A stretch of 64,000 nt of DNA from Bacteroides sp. CAG:709 (GCA_000434935.1 FR882195.1:38714-102713), one strand, 5' to 3'. Shown: positions 44,145-54,517, counted from the stretch's first letter. Translations and numbers: made by a program. Notes: generated from the sequence alone by a model not told the origin.

Positions 44145-45110
44145 ATGGAGAAAGAAGACATAATGGATGCCATAGGAGGGACGTATCTGAAAGGACGCCT
44201 CTCCAAAACTTGGATTGAAGACAAATTCTGCATCATGGAAAACCTCGAATTTCAGGACGGGACACCACTGCAGAATGACAAACCATTAGTTCCTCGTCTC
44301 AGATTTCCATTGAAAGTCACGCTCACTATCAGCGTCTTTTGCCGTCAAGGCCGCATAACCATCCGAATCCAGCAGAAGGACTATGTCCTGGAAGCAGGGG
44401 GAATACTTGTCATTTTCGGTGGCCAAATATTGGAAAATATTGAACTGCTGGAAGATACCAAGGTGATAATCGTCGCCATCAACTCTGAATATATCATGTC
44501 GGAAATGCGCGGACCGCACGGTCGAAGCCTGCGTCAATGGCTTCTCCACAACCAGGAACCGGCCCTCGTCAGCATCCCGACCGATGAAGCCGACAACTAC
44601 GACCGCCTCTGCCAATCCCTGAAATTCATCGTGAAGAACTCCGACACCAACACCGCCGACGGCATCCTCTCGGGATTCACCTACATATTCGCCAGCCTGC
44701 TGCTCAAGTGGCGCAGCATGATGACTGTCAATGATTCCGAGCCAATGCTTACGGACGCGGAACGAGAAGCGGAACCGGCAGTGTACTCGCGCGAGAGGGA
44801 AGTCCTCACACGCTTTCAGAACGATATCCATAATTTTTCCAGAAAGGACAGGACGGTGGGATTCTATGCCCGGAGGCAATGCATTTCCGAAAAGCATTTT
44901 TCACGTCTTGTGAAAAAAGCCAGCGGTCACAAACCACTGGAACTGATAAGGGAATATGTACTTCTGGATGCCAAAAGCCTACTTATTTCCGGAAAATACT
45001 CCATAAAAGAAGTATCGGAAACCCTTGGTTTCCAGAACCATTCGTTCTTTACCAGGTTTTTCAGATTGTCCACAGGCAAGACCCCGGGCGAATACATGAG
45101 AGAAGAATAA
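44145..45110 (+). CDS. AraC family transcriptional regulator
   Basis: The 321-aa protein has a cupin-like sensing half (about 45-150; VTLTISVFCRQGRITIRIQQKDYVLEAGGILVIFGG pattern). A helical linker follows, then a C-terminal AraC domain (about 215-318) with the pair RRQCISEKHFSRLVKKASG and IKEVSETLGFQNHSFFTRFFRLSTGKTPGEYMR. It is divergent from the acyl-CoA synthetase (108-bp gap) and 10 nt upstream of a methyltransferase gene in the same direction. It may regulate either. The ligand is unknown. Confidence 0.9.
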   Translation: MEKEDIMDAIGGTYLKGRLSKTWIEDKFCIMENLEFQDGTPLQNDKPLVPRLRFPLKVTLTISVFCRQGRITIRIQQKDYVLEAGGILVIFGGQILENIELLEDTKVIIVAINSEYIMSEMRGPHGRSLRQWLLHNQEPALVSIPTDEADNYDRLCQSLKFIVKNSDTNTADGILSGFTYIFASLLLKWRSMMTVNDSEPMLTDAEREAEPAVYSREREVLTRFQNDIHNFSRKDRTVGFYARRQCISEKHFSRLVKKASGHKPLELIREYVLLDAKSLLISGKYSIKEVSETLGFQNHSFFTRFFRLSTGKTPGEYMREE

Positions 45111-45120
45111 CTAGAATAAA

Positions 45121-45915
45121 ATGCAGAATAGACACATAGACAGAAAGAGGTATTTCGATGAACTGGCCAAGACGTCGGAAGAATTCTACATTGATTATCT
45201 GAAACCGTACAAGAACATTGGCCCCGGCTGTAAAGTCCTGGAAATCGGATGCGGCGAAGGCGGAAATCTCCTGCCTTTCGCGCAGGCAGGATGCAAGGTC
45301 GCCGGACTGGATCTCGCAGCAGGCAAAATTGACAATGCCAGGAAATTTTTCGCCACACTCGAAACGGAAGGGGAGTTTGCCTGCGCGGACTTCCTTAAAA
45401 CCAATCCTTTCGAGAAAGACGGACTCTTCGACATCATTCTCATACACGATGTCATTGAACATATTGAACCTGAAGGGAAAGACGCATTTTTCGAGAGGCT
45501 GAAAATGTATCTGAAACCGGACGGCATCATCTTTTTCGCCTTTCCTGCATGGCAAATGCCTTTCGGCGGACACCAGCAGATTTGCCGGAGCAAGGTCTGC
45601 TCCAAGGTCCCGTTCATGCACGTGCTGCCTGTTTTCATGTATAAGGCGTGGCTTAAAATGTTCGGAGAACAGAAAGACAAGATTGATGAACTGCTGAGTA
45701 TCAAGCGGTCACGCATGACTCCGGAAAAATTCGAAAAATTGTGTGCCGGGCATGGATATGAGATAAAAGACCGCATTTTCTGGTTCTTCAGCCCTCATTA
45801 CAAGACCAAGTTCAACCTCACTCCGCACCGTTTGTGGAAGCCCCTTGCCCACATACCGTATCTGCGCAACTGGTTCACGACTTCCTGTTTTTACCTGATA
45901 GAAGAATCCAAGTAA
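45121..45915 (+). CDS. SAM-dependent class I methyltransferase
   Basis: The 264-aa protein has the Rossmann SAM-binding motif I VLEIGCGEGGNLLPFA (near residues 38-53), the acidic motif II AGLDLAAG and motif post-II ILIHDVIEHIEPEGKD, fitting Methyltransf_11/23 families. The second half (WQMPFGGHQQICRSK, RLWKPLAHIPYLRNWF) is substrate-specific and not recognised. Its start is 10 nt after the AraC stop, so the two are co-transcribed. A terminator follows directly. Substrate unknown; small-molecule or lipid methylation is possible. Confidence 0.85.
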   Translation: MQNRHIDRKRYFDELAKTSEEFYIDYLKPYKNIGPGCKVLEIGCGEGGNLLPFAQAGCKVAGLDLAAGKIDNARKFFATLETEGEFACADFLKTNPFEKDGLFDIILIHDVIEHIEPEGKDAFFERLKMYLKPDGIIFFAFPAWQMPFGGHQQICRSKVCSKVPFMHVLPVFMYKAWLKMFGEQKDKIDELLSIKRSRMTPEKFEKLCAGHGYEIKDRIFWFFSPHYKTKFNLTPHRLWKPLAHIPYLRNWFTTSCFYLIEESK

Positions 45916-45931
45916 GCATTGAAAAATAAAA

Positions 45932-45959
45932 AACTCCCGGACCATCAAGCCCGGGAGTT
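45932..45959. terminator. Bidirectional terminator after the methyltransferase and M16 genes
   Basis: AACTCCCGG (45932-45940) and CCGGGAGTT (45951-45959) form a 9-bp stem with a 10-nt loop, flanked by an A-run upstream (AAATAAAAA). That run becomes a U-run for minus-strand transcripts, so it mainly serves the M16 gene on the minus strand. Confidence 0.85.
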
Positions 45960-45979
45960 ACTCAATATATCAAGCTGCC

Positions 45980-48805
45980 TTATTCTGCCTCGGCAGCAGC
46001 GTCAGGACGCATGATTACGGTCTTGGCAATGCCGGATGCCAGAATCTCGTTCAGAATATTCTGGATATCAGCAGGTTTCAGATTCTTGATGCAATTCTCA
46101 TACTCCTTGTCATAGTCAATGCCGTAAGTATTGGCAAATCTGAGGGCTCCGAGCCAGTATTCATTGGAAATTCTGGACTCAGGGATATTCTTCTCAAGAT
46201 TCTTGACTGTCATGTCGAACTCTTCTGCAGTAGGACCGTCCTTTGCGAGAGAATTCAGACCTTCGATGCTCAATTCCACGAGCTTGTCGGCTGCAACCGG
46301 CTTGGTGTCGAAGTAAACCTGAAGTGTAGCCTCCGGTTTAGGAAGGATTGAAATCTCGCCATGGGTAGAAGCGCCGTATGTGCCGCCCTCATCCTCGCGG
46401 AGAGACTTGGTATATCTCATGTCGAGAATATAAGTTGCAGCAGAAAGCGCCACGTCATCCAGAAGCCTGTACTCCTTCAGCTTGGCGTCAGATACCTCGA
46501 TTACAGTTACTTTCGGAGTCTGCATGTCTACCTTGAAGTCATTTGTGACCTTGCCGGGAAGCATATTCTTGTTGTTGTCCACCCAATTCAGAGGCTTCTT
46601 GCCCTTCTTGATGGAACCGAGATATTTCTCAACAAGAGGTTTGATGGTCTCAATGTCGAAGTCTCCGCAAATGTTGATGGTCGCGCCGGCAGCATCATTG
46701 AAAAGCATCCTGTAATTCTTCTCGATTGTGCCGAGATTTGCCTTGTCGAGAGTCTCCTCGCTGATGACGATGTTACGTGGATTGTCTCCGTAAAGTGTCT
46801 TCTGGAGCTCTTTTGTGAACTTGTAGCTTGGCTGGAGAACGAAGTTCGGCAATACCGCACGAAGCTGGTTTATAGCTTTGTCGAACTCTGCCTGGTCGAA
46901 ACGAGGGTCTGCGAAATAGAGGTATGCAAGCTGCAATGCCGTCTCGAGATCTTTCGGAGTGCTGCTTCCCCTTACGCCATGTCTGAGGGCATTGAGGTAA
47001 GGCTCAACACCTACATTCTTGCCTGAAAGCATCTTGCTGACGGTAGTGCCCGGGAACTTGGAAATTCCGCAGAATCCCTGGAATGCGCCCCAGACATTGC
47101 TTTCGAAGCTGTTGAGATCTCCGGTAGGAATGAGCGACGTGCCGCCGTTCTTGTAAAGGTCGAACACGACTTTGTCTTTTTCCTCGGTAGACGGACGGAG
47201 AACCACGGTCAGGCCGTTCTTCAGTGTCCATACGGTGCTTCCGTAGATTCCTTCTGTTTCTGACTTGATGGCACTGCCCTTCAATGTAGCAGGATCGAGG
47301 AAGTTGCTTTCAATGCTTTCCGCCTCGTTAGGCTTGATTTCAGATACCTTGACAACGTCGATGGCATTCTGGAAATCAGCTGTGGTCGGCTGCTCAAGTC
47401 CTTCTTTTTCAGGAGCTTTGTAGATTACGACCATGTTGTTGTCCGGAATGATCTGCGCAACTGTCTGGTTGATTGCCTGGTCAGGAATCATGTTGAACAG
47501 CTGTTTTACGAGCTCATACTCCGTCTCAGGTGCCATGTAAGCATAATTGTCGAAGAAATTGTTCATGAGAGGCTCTACCAGCTCTTCATTCTTTCTGGTG
47601 TCAGCCTTCTTCGCAGCACTTTCGAAATAAGCCAGGAGGTCATCCTTCGCCCTGGAAATCTCATCGCTGCTGAAACCGTATTTCTTCATTTTCTCGACTT
47701 CATAAAGGAACGCCTTGAATGCCTTTACAGCCTCGCCTTCATGAGAATTGATTCTTCCCATGACCACTTCAGTAGTCTCGCAGATGTTTCCGATTCCGAA
47801 ACCTGCGCTGGTAAACGGAGCATCGGCAGAAGCTGTAATGTCGCCGAGTCTCTCGTTCATGATATTGGAAATCAGCATTTTGAGAAGCTCTGACAATTCA
47901 CCTGTTACAGTGCTGTTGAATTCCTCAGGCATAGCCTCGCTCTTCCAATAAACTTCTACGGATGTACCTACAGCCTCAGGGTCAGTGATAATGCCGATCA
48001 GCGGTTTTTCATTGTCCGGAATCTTGATGACATCCTTCGGTTTCGGATTCTCAGCAGCAGGAATGTCGGCAAATGTCCTCTTGATGACGTTCTCCACATA
48101 GTCCGGGTCAATGTCACCGACTACGATGAGTGCCTGAAGGTCAGGACGATACCATGTGTGATAGAACGTCGTAAGGCTTTCAGGCTTGAAGGTCTCCAGA
48201 TTCTCCTGGCTTCCGATGATGGAGCATGTTGCATATTTGCTGTCACCGTACATATAAGGTCTGGATTTCTCCGACATTCTCCATCCGGCATTTCTTCTGG
48301 TACGTCTTTCCTCCAGGATGACACCTCTTTCTGCATCGATTTCTGCAGGGTCGCAAGTTACGAAATGCGAGTAGTCATGCATGATGAGGATGCAGGTATC
48401 AATGACTGTAGGACGTACAAGCGGAATGTTGTTCAGCATGTAGGTCGTCTGCTCCACGCCGGTCTGTGCATTGACATTGCCTCCGAAGGACGCACCGATG
48501 CTCTGGAGATAGTCGAGGATTGCCTTGCCCGGGAAATTCTTGGTCCCGTTGAAGCACATGTGCTCCAGAAAATGCGCAAGTCCGTCCTGGTCAGGAGTTT
48601 CCTGAATGGCACCGACATTGGTGGCAAGATAAAACTCAGCGCGGTTTGCCGGCTGGCTGTTCTTCATGATGTAATAGGTCATGCCGTTTTCCAGTTTTCC
48701 CTTTCGGACGGCAGGATCATTTGGCAGCTGCTGGTCCATCTGCGCATTCGCCGAAAATGCGAAAGCGGTGAACAATGCAGCGAAAATCAAAATGAATTTT
48801 CTCAT
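45980..48805 (-). CDS. M16 family zinc metallopeptidase (insulinase/pitrilysin type)
   Basis: The 941-aa protein has a signal peptide (ILIFAALFTAFAFSANAQ) and the inverted zinc motif HxxEH in GLAHFLEHMCFNGTKNFPG near residue 80. The second zinc Glu lies about 75 residues later in ERGVILEERRTRR. Two M16 repeats follow, with the inactive C-terminal half (about 480-941) containing DLYKNGGTSLIP and RYTKSLREDEGGTYG, the R/Y dyad typical of substrate binding. It probably degrades peptides in the periplasm. The real start is ATG 48805; a TTG at 48811 would add two residues. It is divergent from the LysR gene. Confidence 0.92.
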   Translation of the reverse strand: MRKFILIFAALFTAFAFSANAQMDQQLPNDPAVRKGKLENGMTYYIMKNSQPANRAEFYLATNVGAIQETPDQDGLAHFLEHMCFNGTKNFPGKAILDYLQSIGASFGGNVNAQTGVEQTTYMLNNIPLVRPTVIDTCILIMHDYSHFVTCDPAEIDAERGVILEERRTRRNAGWRMSEKSRPYMYGDSKYATCSIIGSQENLETFKPESLTTFYHTWYRPDLQALIVVGDIDPDYVENVIKRTFADIPAAENPKPKDVIKIPDNEKPLIGIITDPEAVGTSVEVYWKSEAMPEEFNSTVTGELSELLKMLISNIMNERLGDITASADAPFTSAGFGIGNICETTEVVMGRINSHEGEAVKAFKAFLYEVEKMKKYGFSSDEISRAKDDLLAYFESAAKKADTRKNEELVEPLMNNFFDNYAYMAPETEYELVKQLFNMIPDQAINQTVAQIIPDNNMVVIYKAPEKEGLEQPTTADFQNAIDVVKVSEIKPNEAESIESNFLDPATLKGSAIKSETEGIYGSTVWTLKNGLTVVLRPSTEEKDKVVFDLYKNGGTSLIPTGDLNSFESNVWGAFQGFCGISKFPGTTVSKMLSGKNVGVEPYLNALRHGVRGSSTPKDLETALQLAYLYFADPRFDQAEFDKAINQLRAVLPNFVLQPSYKFTKELQKTLYGDNPRNIVISEETLDKANLGTIEKNYRMLFNDAAGATINICGDFDIETIKPLVEKYLGSIKKGKKPLNWVDNNKNMLPGKVTNDFKVDMQTPKVTVIEVSDAKLKEYRLLDDVALSAATYILDMRYTKSLREDEGGTYGASTHGEISILPKPEATLQVYFDTKPVAADKLVELSIEGLNSLAKDGPTAEEFDMTVKNLEKNIPESRISNEYWLGALRFANTYGIDYDKEYENCIKNLKPADIQNILNEILASGIAKTVIMRPDAAAEAE

Positions 48806-48942
48806 ATCCAATAATTTAAATTGATATTCAAAATCGCTTGTGTAGCAGCAAAAAACTACTGCAAAATCAATGCAATTTATAAAGATTAATGTAATCCGGC
48901 AAAAAAATGTTAAATTTGTTTTTCCGAAAAAGTGAAGATAAT

Positions 48943-49890
48943 ATGTTCGAAGATTTCAGGCTGAAGGTGTTCATGGCGGTCGCCGAGACAGGAAGTTTTA
49001 CCAAAGCGGCCAAGAGCATCGGCATCAGCCAGCCGGCAGTCAGCCAGAATATCAATGCATTGGAAAAGGAAATCGGCACGCCGCTTATACTGCGGGCGAA
49101 AGGTGAAGCTTCCCTTACCAGTGCCGGAGCGGTTTTCCTGGAGTATGCTTCGCGCATATTATATTGGTACAATGCGACTTCCGAAATGTTCGGTGAAAAC
49201 GGACGCATGACGGGAGGAAAGCCGGTACGGATTGCCGCCGACCACGTGGTCGCCTCGTATCTGTTGCCTGATGCATTGGCCCGTATTGCCGGATCTCACC
49301 CTGAATTCTCATTTGAAGTGAGACATATCGATCCTGCGATAACGCGTGCCACCACCAATTCCGACGTCCCTGGTACGCATTTCGGCACCCCCGAAGATGC
49401 CGACGTGGAAATTTCCGTGGCGCCGAGTCCGGAGACCATGGATTTCGAAGGTGAGCGCAAGCTTGTAGGCGTCATGGAAGCCATGGTAATCGCATCTCCA
49501 CAGAACCGTTCCGTGATCAATGCCGCCGTTTCTGAAGAGGACAATGCCTTTACGGTCAAGCCTTTTTCCACCATTGCCGGCATACCGGTCTCCAACAGAT
49601 TCGCGGTCTGGAGCGGTTATACCAGATTCTTTTCGCCTGATTTACAGGCACGTACGGCGATTGTCTCAGATTCCGCTGAAACCATCAAGTCCATGGTCGC
49701 CGACTCTGTGGCATTGGTCGGCATTGTTCCTGCAATGTCCGTCAGGCGCGAACTGGCTGCCGGCACCTTGCTCCAGATGCCCGTACTTCTCCCGGATTTC
49801 GCATTCGATGTCCATTTCAATGCCCTGCCGGAGTTCGAGGGCCGCACGATCTGCCAGCTCCTCCGCAACACCATGAAAGATAATTTATAA
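48943..49890 (+). CDS. LysR-type transcriptional regulator
   Basis: The protein of 315 aa has an N-terminal winged helix (about 1-65: FRLKVFMAVAETGSFTKAAKSIG, PAVSQNINALEKEIGTPLILR), then a linker helix and a periplasmic-binding-like effector domain (about 90-300). ATG 48943 gives the normal LysR start; an upstream ATG at 48907 would add 12 residues and lies close to the M16 promoter region. It is divergent from the M16 protease and sits 12 nt upstream of an esterase gene with which it is probably co-transcribed. It may control either neighbour. Confidence 0.9.
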   Translation: MFEDFRLKVFMAVAETGSFTKAAKSIGISQPAVSQNINALEKEIGTPLILRAKGEASLTSAGAVFLEYASRILYWYNATSEMFGENGRMTGGKPVRIAADHVVASYLLPDALARIAGSHPEFSFEVRHIDPAITRATTNSDVPGTHFGTPEDADVEISVAPSPETMDFEGERKLVGVMEAMVIASPQNRSVINAAVSEEDNAFTVKPFSTIAGIPVSNRFAVWSGYTRFFSPDLQARTAIVSDSAETIKSMVADSVALVGIVPAMSVRRELAAGTLLQMPVLLPDFAFDVHFNALPEFEGRTICQLLRNTMKDNL

Positions 49891-49902
49891 CCATATAGTT
49901 CA

Positions 49903-50919
49903 ATGAAAAACTTGATTTCTGTAATCTGCGCAGCCGCTCTCGGCTCGCTGATGATTTGTGCCAATGCTGCTGAACCTTTTCAGCCGCTCACCAAGTTACG
50001 TCCGTCAATGACGTTGAAACTTTACCCTGAAGGACAGAATGTCGACAAGGGAATTGTCGAAAACGGACAGGCCATCACCCTCGGACCGGGGGAGTCCAAC
50101 GGAATTACCGGGGAAGAGACAATGCCGGAGAACGGCAATATCGGCAGGATCAATGATGATGCTCGCATTGACATTTATTTGCCGAAACGTCCTAACGGAC
50201 AGATGATTGTGGTATGTCCCGGCGGTGGTTATGCCATTGTTTCCTCTTTCAATGAGGGGGCTTATGTAGCTGACTGGTGCGTTAAGCAGGGCATTGCAGT
50301 CTGTGTCGTGAAATATCGTCTTCCGAATGGTCATTGGACAGTTCCTCTTACTGATGTGCAGAACGCATTCCGTTATTGCCGTGCTCATGCGGCCGAGTGG
50401 GGAATCCGACAGATTGGTGTAATGGGCTTCTCGGCCGGCGGTCATCTTGCAGCGTCCGCTTCCACATTGTATGTCGACAAGGTTACCCGTCCGGATTTTT
50501 CCATTCTTATCTATCCGGTAATCACCATGGACCTTTCATTGACCCATCGCGGCACCCATGACAACCTGCTCGGAAAGGAGGGCAAGTGGCTCGACAAATC
50601 CTTGAGTGTCAATGATTATGAGAAGAATAAAGCACAATATGACTCTCTCATGGAACATTACTCCATGGAAAAACAGGTGACTTCCGATACGCCTGCGACA
50701 ATGCTCTACTTGAGTACTGATGACAAGACCGTGAATCCGGAAAACAGTTTCATGTACTATGACCAGCTGAAAGCACATGGGGTTCAATGCCAGATGTATG
50801 TACTCCCGTATGGCGGTCATGGCTGGGGATTCACTACGGTAGAATTCAAAGGTGACAAGATTGCAGCCTATCGTCCGGTTTTCTTCCAGACCTTGAAGAC
50901 ATGGTTGTCTGAATTGTAA
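49903..50919 (+). CDS. Secreted alpha/beta hydrolase (carbohydrate-esterase-like)
   Basis: The 338-aa protein has a signal peptide (LISVICAAALGSLMICANAAE). An alpha/beta-hydrolase fold follows with oxyanion-hole segment VVCPGGGYAIVSSF, nucleophile motif GFSAGGHLAAS, acidic residue in LYLSTDDKTVNPEN and catalytic His in LPYGGHGWGF. It resembles the BD-FAE/acetylesterase group that deacylates glycans and xylo-oligosaccharides, and lipase-like esterases. It follows LysR by 12 nt and precedes a strong terminator. The substrate is not determined, and no glycan locus is adjacent. Confidence 0.85.
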   Translation: MKNLISVICAAALGSLMICANAAEPFQPLTKLRPSMTLKLYPEGQNVDKGIVENGQAITLGPGESNGITGEETMPENGNIGRINDDARIDIYLPKRPNGQMIVVCPGGGYAIVSSFNEGAYVADWCVKQGIAVCVVKYRLPNGHWTVPLTDVQNAFRYCRAHAAEWGIRQIGVMGFSAGGHLAASASTLYVDKVTRPDFSILIYPVITMDLSLTHRGTHDNLLGKEGKWLDKSLSVNDYEKNKAQYDSLMEHYSMEKQVTSDTPATMLYLSTDDKTVNPENSFMYYDQLKAHGVQCQMYVLPYGGHGWGFTTVEFKGDKIAAYRPVFFQTLKTWLSEL

Positions 50920-50935
50920 AAAATATTCATATAAT

Positions 50936-50971
50936 AAAAAACCCTGGAGCCGTCTGACCCCAGGGTTTTTT
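50936..50971. terminator. Bidirectional terminator between the esterase and nifJ genes
   Basis: AAAAAACCCTGG (50936-50947) and CCAGGGTTTTTT (50960-50971) form a 12-bp stem counting the A/T tails, with a U-run on both strands. It ends the plus-strand esterase and the minus-strand nifJ gene. Confidence 0.92.
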
Positions 50972-50989
50972 ATGTATTACCCGCAAAGA

Positions 50990-53900
50990 CTATTTGCCTG
51001 CGAGTTTCTTGTAAGACTCAAGACGGATCTTCGCGAATTCCTCTGTCTTCTGGAGAAGTTCATCTGCCTTGTCAGGGAAGAGCTTGTAGAGTGATGCGAA
51101 ACGAACCTCGCCCTTCAGGAAGTCCTGGAACTTGCTCCAGTCAGGCTCCTTGCTGTCGAGAGAGAACGGATTCTTGTCTGTTCCTTCGAGTTCAGGATTG
51201 AACCTGTAGAGGTGCCAGTAACCGCACTCGACTGCGAGTTTCTCCTCTTTCTGGCTGAGACCCATTCCGGCCTTCAGACCATGGTTGATACAAGGTGCGT
51301 AAGCGATGATGAGTGATGGACCGTCATAAGCCTCAGCCTCTTTGATAGCGTTCAGGTACTGAACAGGGTTTGCACCCATAGCTACCTGAGCCACATATAC
51401 ATAGCCATAGCTCATTGCCATCATTCCGAGATCCTTCTTGCGGATCTTCTTGCCGCTTGCCGCGAACTTGGCGATAGCACCTGCAGGAGTTGACTTGGAT
51501 GACTGTCCGCCGGTGTTCGAGTAAACCTCAGTATCAAGTACGAGGATGTTTACATTCTCACCGGAAGCGAGCACGTGGTCGAGTCCGCCGTATCCGATAT
51601 CGTAGCTTGCACCGTCACCACCGATGATCCACTGGCTGCGTGCAGCAAGGAACTTCTTGTATGTGAGGAGTTTCTTGCAATGAGGGCAATCAGTGTTCTC
51701 CATGAGAGGGACAAGCTTGTCTGCTACCTCACGTGTGACAGCAGGATTGTTCTTGTTCTCAAGCCACTGCTTGAAGAGCTCCTTGATTTCGTCAGAAGCC
51801 TTGTCGCAGTCGAGACCCTGTGTCATGATTTCTGCGATAGTCTGTCTTATGCGGTCAGAACCGAGTTTCATACCGAGACCGAACTCGCAGAAGTCCTCGA
51901 AGAGGGAGTTGGCCCAAGCCGGACCGTGACCTTCAGCATTGGTGCAATATGGAGATGCAGGGAAAGATGCTCCGTAGATTGAAGAACATCCGGTAGCATT
52001 GGCAATCATCATTCTGTCGCCGAAGAGCTGGGTGATGTTCTTGATGTATGGAGTCTCGCCGCAACCTGCGCAAGCGCCTGAGAATTCGAACAATGGCTGT
52101 GCGAACTGTGAGTTCTTCACGCTCTGTGCCTTGTTTACGACAGTTTCTTTGTAACCTAACTTTGTATTGAGGAAGTCGAAGTTCTCCTGCTCAGCCTGTG
52201 CGTCGAGAGCTGAAACCATGACGAGTGCTTTCTCCTTGGCAGGACATACGTCTACGCAGTTTCCGCAACCTGTACAGTCTGCAACGGAAACAGAAAGCGC
52301 GAACTTGTAGTCCTTGAGGTTTGCCTTGCCCTGTGCAAGTTTGAGACCTGCAGGAGCTGCAGCTGCCTCCTCTTCGTTGAGAAGGAACGGACGGATAGCT
52401 GCGTGAGGGCAGACAAATGCACAAGTGTTGCACTGGATACAGTTGTCTGGCTGCCACTGAGGTACGAACACTGCCACGCCACGTTTTTCGTAAGCGGCCG
52501 TGCCGGCAGGCATTGTGCCGTCAACGTAAGGCATGAATGAGCTTACAGGAAGAGTGTCACCTGCCTGTGAGTTCACTACGTCAGCGATTTCCTTCACGAA
52601 TTCAGGTGCGAGACGGTCCTTGTTAGGGTTCTCGAACTTGGCTGTGATGTTAGCCCACTCTTCAGGAACATTGACCTGCTCATACTCGCCGCCGCGGTCT
52701 ACTGCTGCATAGTTCATGTTGACAACCTTCTCGCCCTTCTTGCCGTAGCTCTTCACGATGGCGTCCTTCATATATTTTACAGCGTCCTCGTAAGGAATGA
52801 TGCCTGTAATCTTGAAGAATGCAGACTGGAGGATGGTGTTGGTCCTTCCGCCGAGTCCGATTTCTGATGCGATCTTGGTAGCGTCAATGATATAGAACTT
52901 GATGTGCTTCTTGGCGAGGGTAGCTTTTACGAATTCAGGGAGTCTCTTGACGGTCTCTTCTGCATTCCAAAGGCTGTTCAGAAGGAAGGTGCCGCCGTCC
53001 TTGATGCCCTTCAATACGTCATATTTGCGCAGATATGAAGGAACGTGGCAAGCTACGAAGTCAGGGGTGGACACGAGGTACGGAGCCTTGATTGCCGCAT
53101 CACCGAATCTGAGGTGAGAGCAGGTGTAACCGCCTGATTTCTTGGAATCGTAGTCGAAATAACCCTGGCAATATTTGTTCGTGTGGTTACCGATGATCTT
53201 GATGGTGTTCTTGTTGGCACCTACTGTACCGTCAGAACCGAGACCATAGAATTTGCACTCTGCGGTGCCTGGTTTCACGATGGAGATTTCCTTCTTGATA
53301 GGGAGAGACTTGAATGTGACGTCATCTACGATACCGATGGTGAAATCATTCTTAGGTTCAGCCTGCTCAAGATTGTCGAATACGGCAACGATCTGTGCAG
53401 GGGTTGTGTCCTTTGAAGAAAGACCATAGCGGCCGCCGATGATGACCGGCTCCATGTCCTTTCCCTGGAACATTGCCTTCACGTCGAGGTAGAGAGGCTC
53501 TCCGAGTGATCCCGGCTCCTTGGTCCTGTCGAGAACGGCAATCTTCTTCACGCTCTTAGGCAGCACCTTGAAGAAATACTTCTCTGAGAAAGGTCTGTAA
53601 AGGTGAACGGAAACGACACCATATTTTCTTCCGTGAGCTTCGAGATAGTCGATGGTCTCCTTGATGGTTTCTGTTACGGAACCCATTGCCACGATAATTT
53701 CTTCAGCATCAGGTGCTCCATAATATTCGAATGGACGGTAGTTTCTGCCGGTAAGTTCACCGAGCTCGCCCATGTAACGTGCAACTACGTCAGGAACAGC
53801 ATCATAGAACTGATTTCTGGACTCTACTGCCTGGAAATACACGTCACCGTTCTGTGCGGTACCTCTGGTTACAGGAGACTCCGGAGTAAGAGCTCTTGCT

Positions 53901-54517
53901 CTGAATTTCTCAAGAGACTTGGTGCTGACCATGCTTCTGAGATCGTCCTCGTCGATTGCCTCGATCTTCTGGATTTCGTGTGATGTACGGAAACCGTCGA
54001 AGAAATGGAGGAAAGGAATGCTGGATTTGATAGCTGAGAGGTGTGCTACAGCCGCCATGTCCTGAGCTTCCTGTACAGAACCTGAAGCGAGCATTGCGAA
54101 GCCTGTCTGGCGGCAAGCCATAACGTCCTGATGGTCACCGAAGATTGACAATGCGTGAGAAGCCAGCGCACGTGCTGAAACGTGGAATACTGCCGGAAGC
54201 ATCTCGCCTGCAATCTTGTACATGTTAGGGATCATGAGGAGAAGTCCCTGGGATGCGGTATATGTGGTGGTAAGAGCGCCGGCCTGGAGAGATCCATGAA
54301 CAGCTCCGGCAGCACCTCCTTCACTCTGCATTTCAGTAACTTTCACTGTTTCGCCCCACAAGTTCTTTTTTCCGTGGGCCGCCCACTCGTCAATGTTCTC
54401 TGCCATTGTCGAAGATGGTGTGATAGGGTAAATCGCAGCGTGCTCACTGAAAAGGTAAGCGATCTGGGATGCAGCGAAATTACCATCACAAGTGATGAAT
54501 TTCTTTTCTTTTGCCAT
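50990..54517 (-). CDS. nifJ: Pyruvate:ferredoxin (flavodoxin) oxidoreductase
   Basis: The 1175-aa single-chain enzyme has all expected parts in order. The N-terminal domain opens with GNFAASQIAYLFSEHAAIYPITPSSTMAEN and is followed by the central and EKR domains. Two 4Fe-4S clusters lie near residues 690-770 (CIQCNTCAFVCP and CTGCGNCVDVCP). A proximal-cluster set follows (CAGCGETPY and ATGCSSIYG), then the TPP-binding region near 960 (IIGGDGASYDIGYGG, SNTGGQSSKSTPAGA). It oxidises pyruvate to acetyl-CoA and CO2 with reduction of ferredoxin, central to anaerobic fermentation. It is expressed from its own promoter region, upstream of the terminator shared with the esterase gene. The CDS is intact and full length. 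Confidence 0.98.
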   Translation of the reverse strand: MAKEKKFITCDGNFAASQIAYLFSEHAAIYPITPSSTMAENIDEWAAHGKKNLWGETVKVTEMQSEGGAAGAVHGSLQAGALTTTYTASQGLLLMIPNMYKIAGEMLPAVFHVSARALASHALSIFGDHQDVMACRQTGFAMLASGSVQEAQDMAAVAHLSAIKSSIPFLHFFDGFRTSHEIQKIEAIDEDDLRSMVSTKSLEKFRARALTPESPVTRGTAQNGDVYFQAVESRNQFYDAVPDVVARYMGELGELTGRNYRPFEYYGAPDAEEIIVAMGSVTETIKETIDYLEAHGRKYGVVSVHLYRPFSEKYFFKVLPKSVKKIAVLDRTKEPGSLGEPLYLDVKAMFQGKDMEPVIIGGRYGLSSKDTTPAQIVAVFDNLEQAEPKNDFTIGIVDDVTFKSLPIKKEISIVKPGTAECKFYGLGSDGTVGANKNTIKIIGNHTNKYCQGYFDYDSKKSGGYTCSHLRFGDAAIKAPYLVSTPDFVACHVPSYLRKYDVLKGIKDGGTFLLNSLWNAEETVKRLPEFVKATLAKKHIKFYIIDATKIASEIGLGGRTNTILQSAFFKITGIIPYEDAVKYMKDAIVKSYGKKGEKVVNMNYAAVDRGGEYEQVNVPEEWANITAKFENPNKDRLAPEFVKEIADVVNSQAGDTLPVSSFMPYVDGTMPAGTAAYEKRGVAVFVPQWQPDNCIQCNTCAFVCPHAAIRPFLLNEEEAAAAPAGLKLAQGKANLKDYKFALSVSVADCTGCGNCVDVCPAKEKALVMVSALDAQAEQENFDFLNTKLGYKETVVNKAQSVKNSQFAQPLFEFSGACAGCGETPYIKNITQLFGDRMMIANATGCSSIYGASFPASPYCTNAEGHGPAWANSLFEDFCEFGLGMKLGSDRIRQTIAEIMTQGLDCDKASDEIKELFKQWLENKNNPAVTREVADKLVPLMENTDCPHCKKLLTYKKFLAARSQWIIGGDGASYDIGYGGLDHVLASGENVNILVLDTEVYSNTGGQSSKSTPAGAIAKFAASGKKIRKKDLGMMAMSYGYVYVAQVAMGANPVQYLNAIKEAEAYDGPSLIIAYAPCINHGLKAGMGLSQKEEKLAVECGYWHLYRFNPELEGTDKNPFSLDSKEPDWSKFQDFLKGEVRFASLYKLFPDKADELLQKTEEFAKIRLESYKKLAGK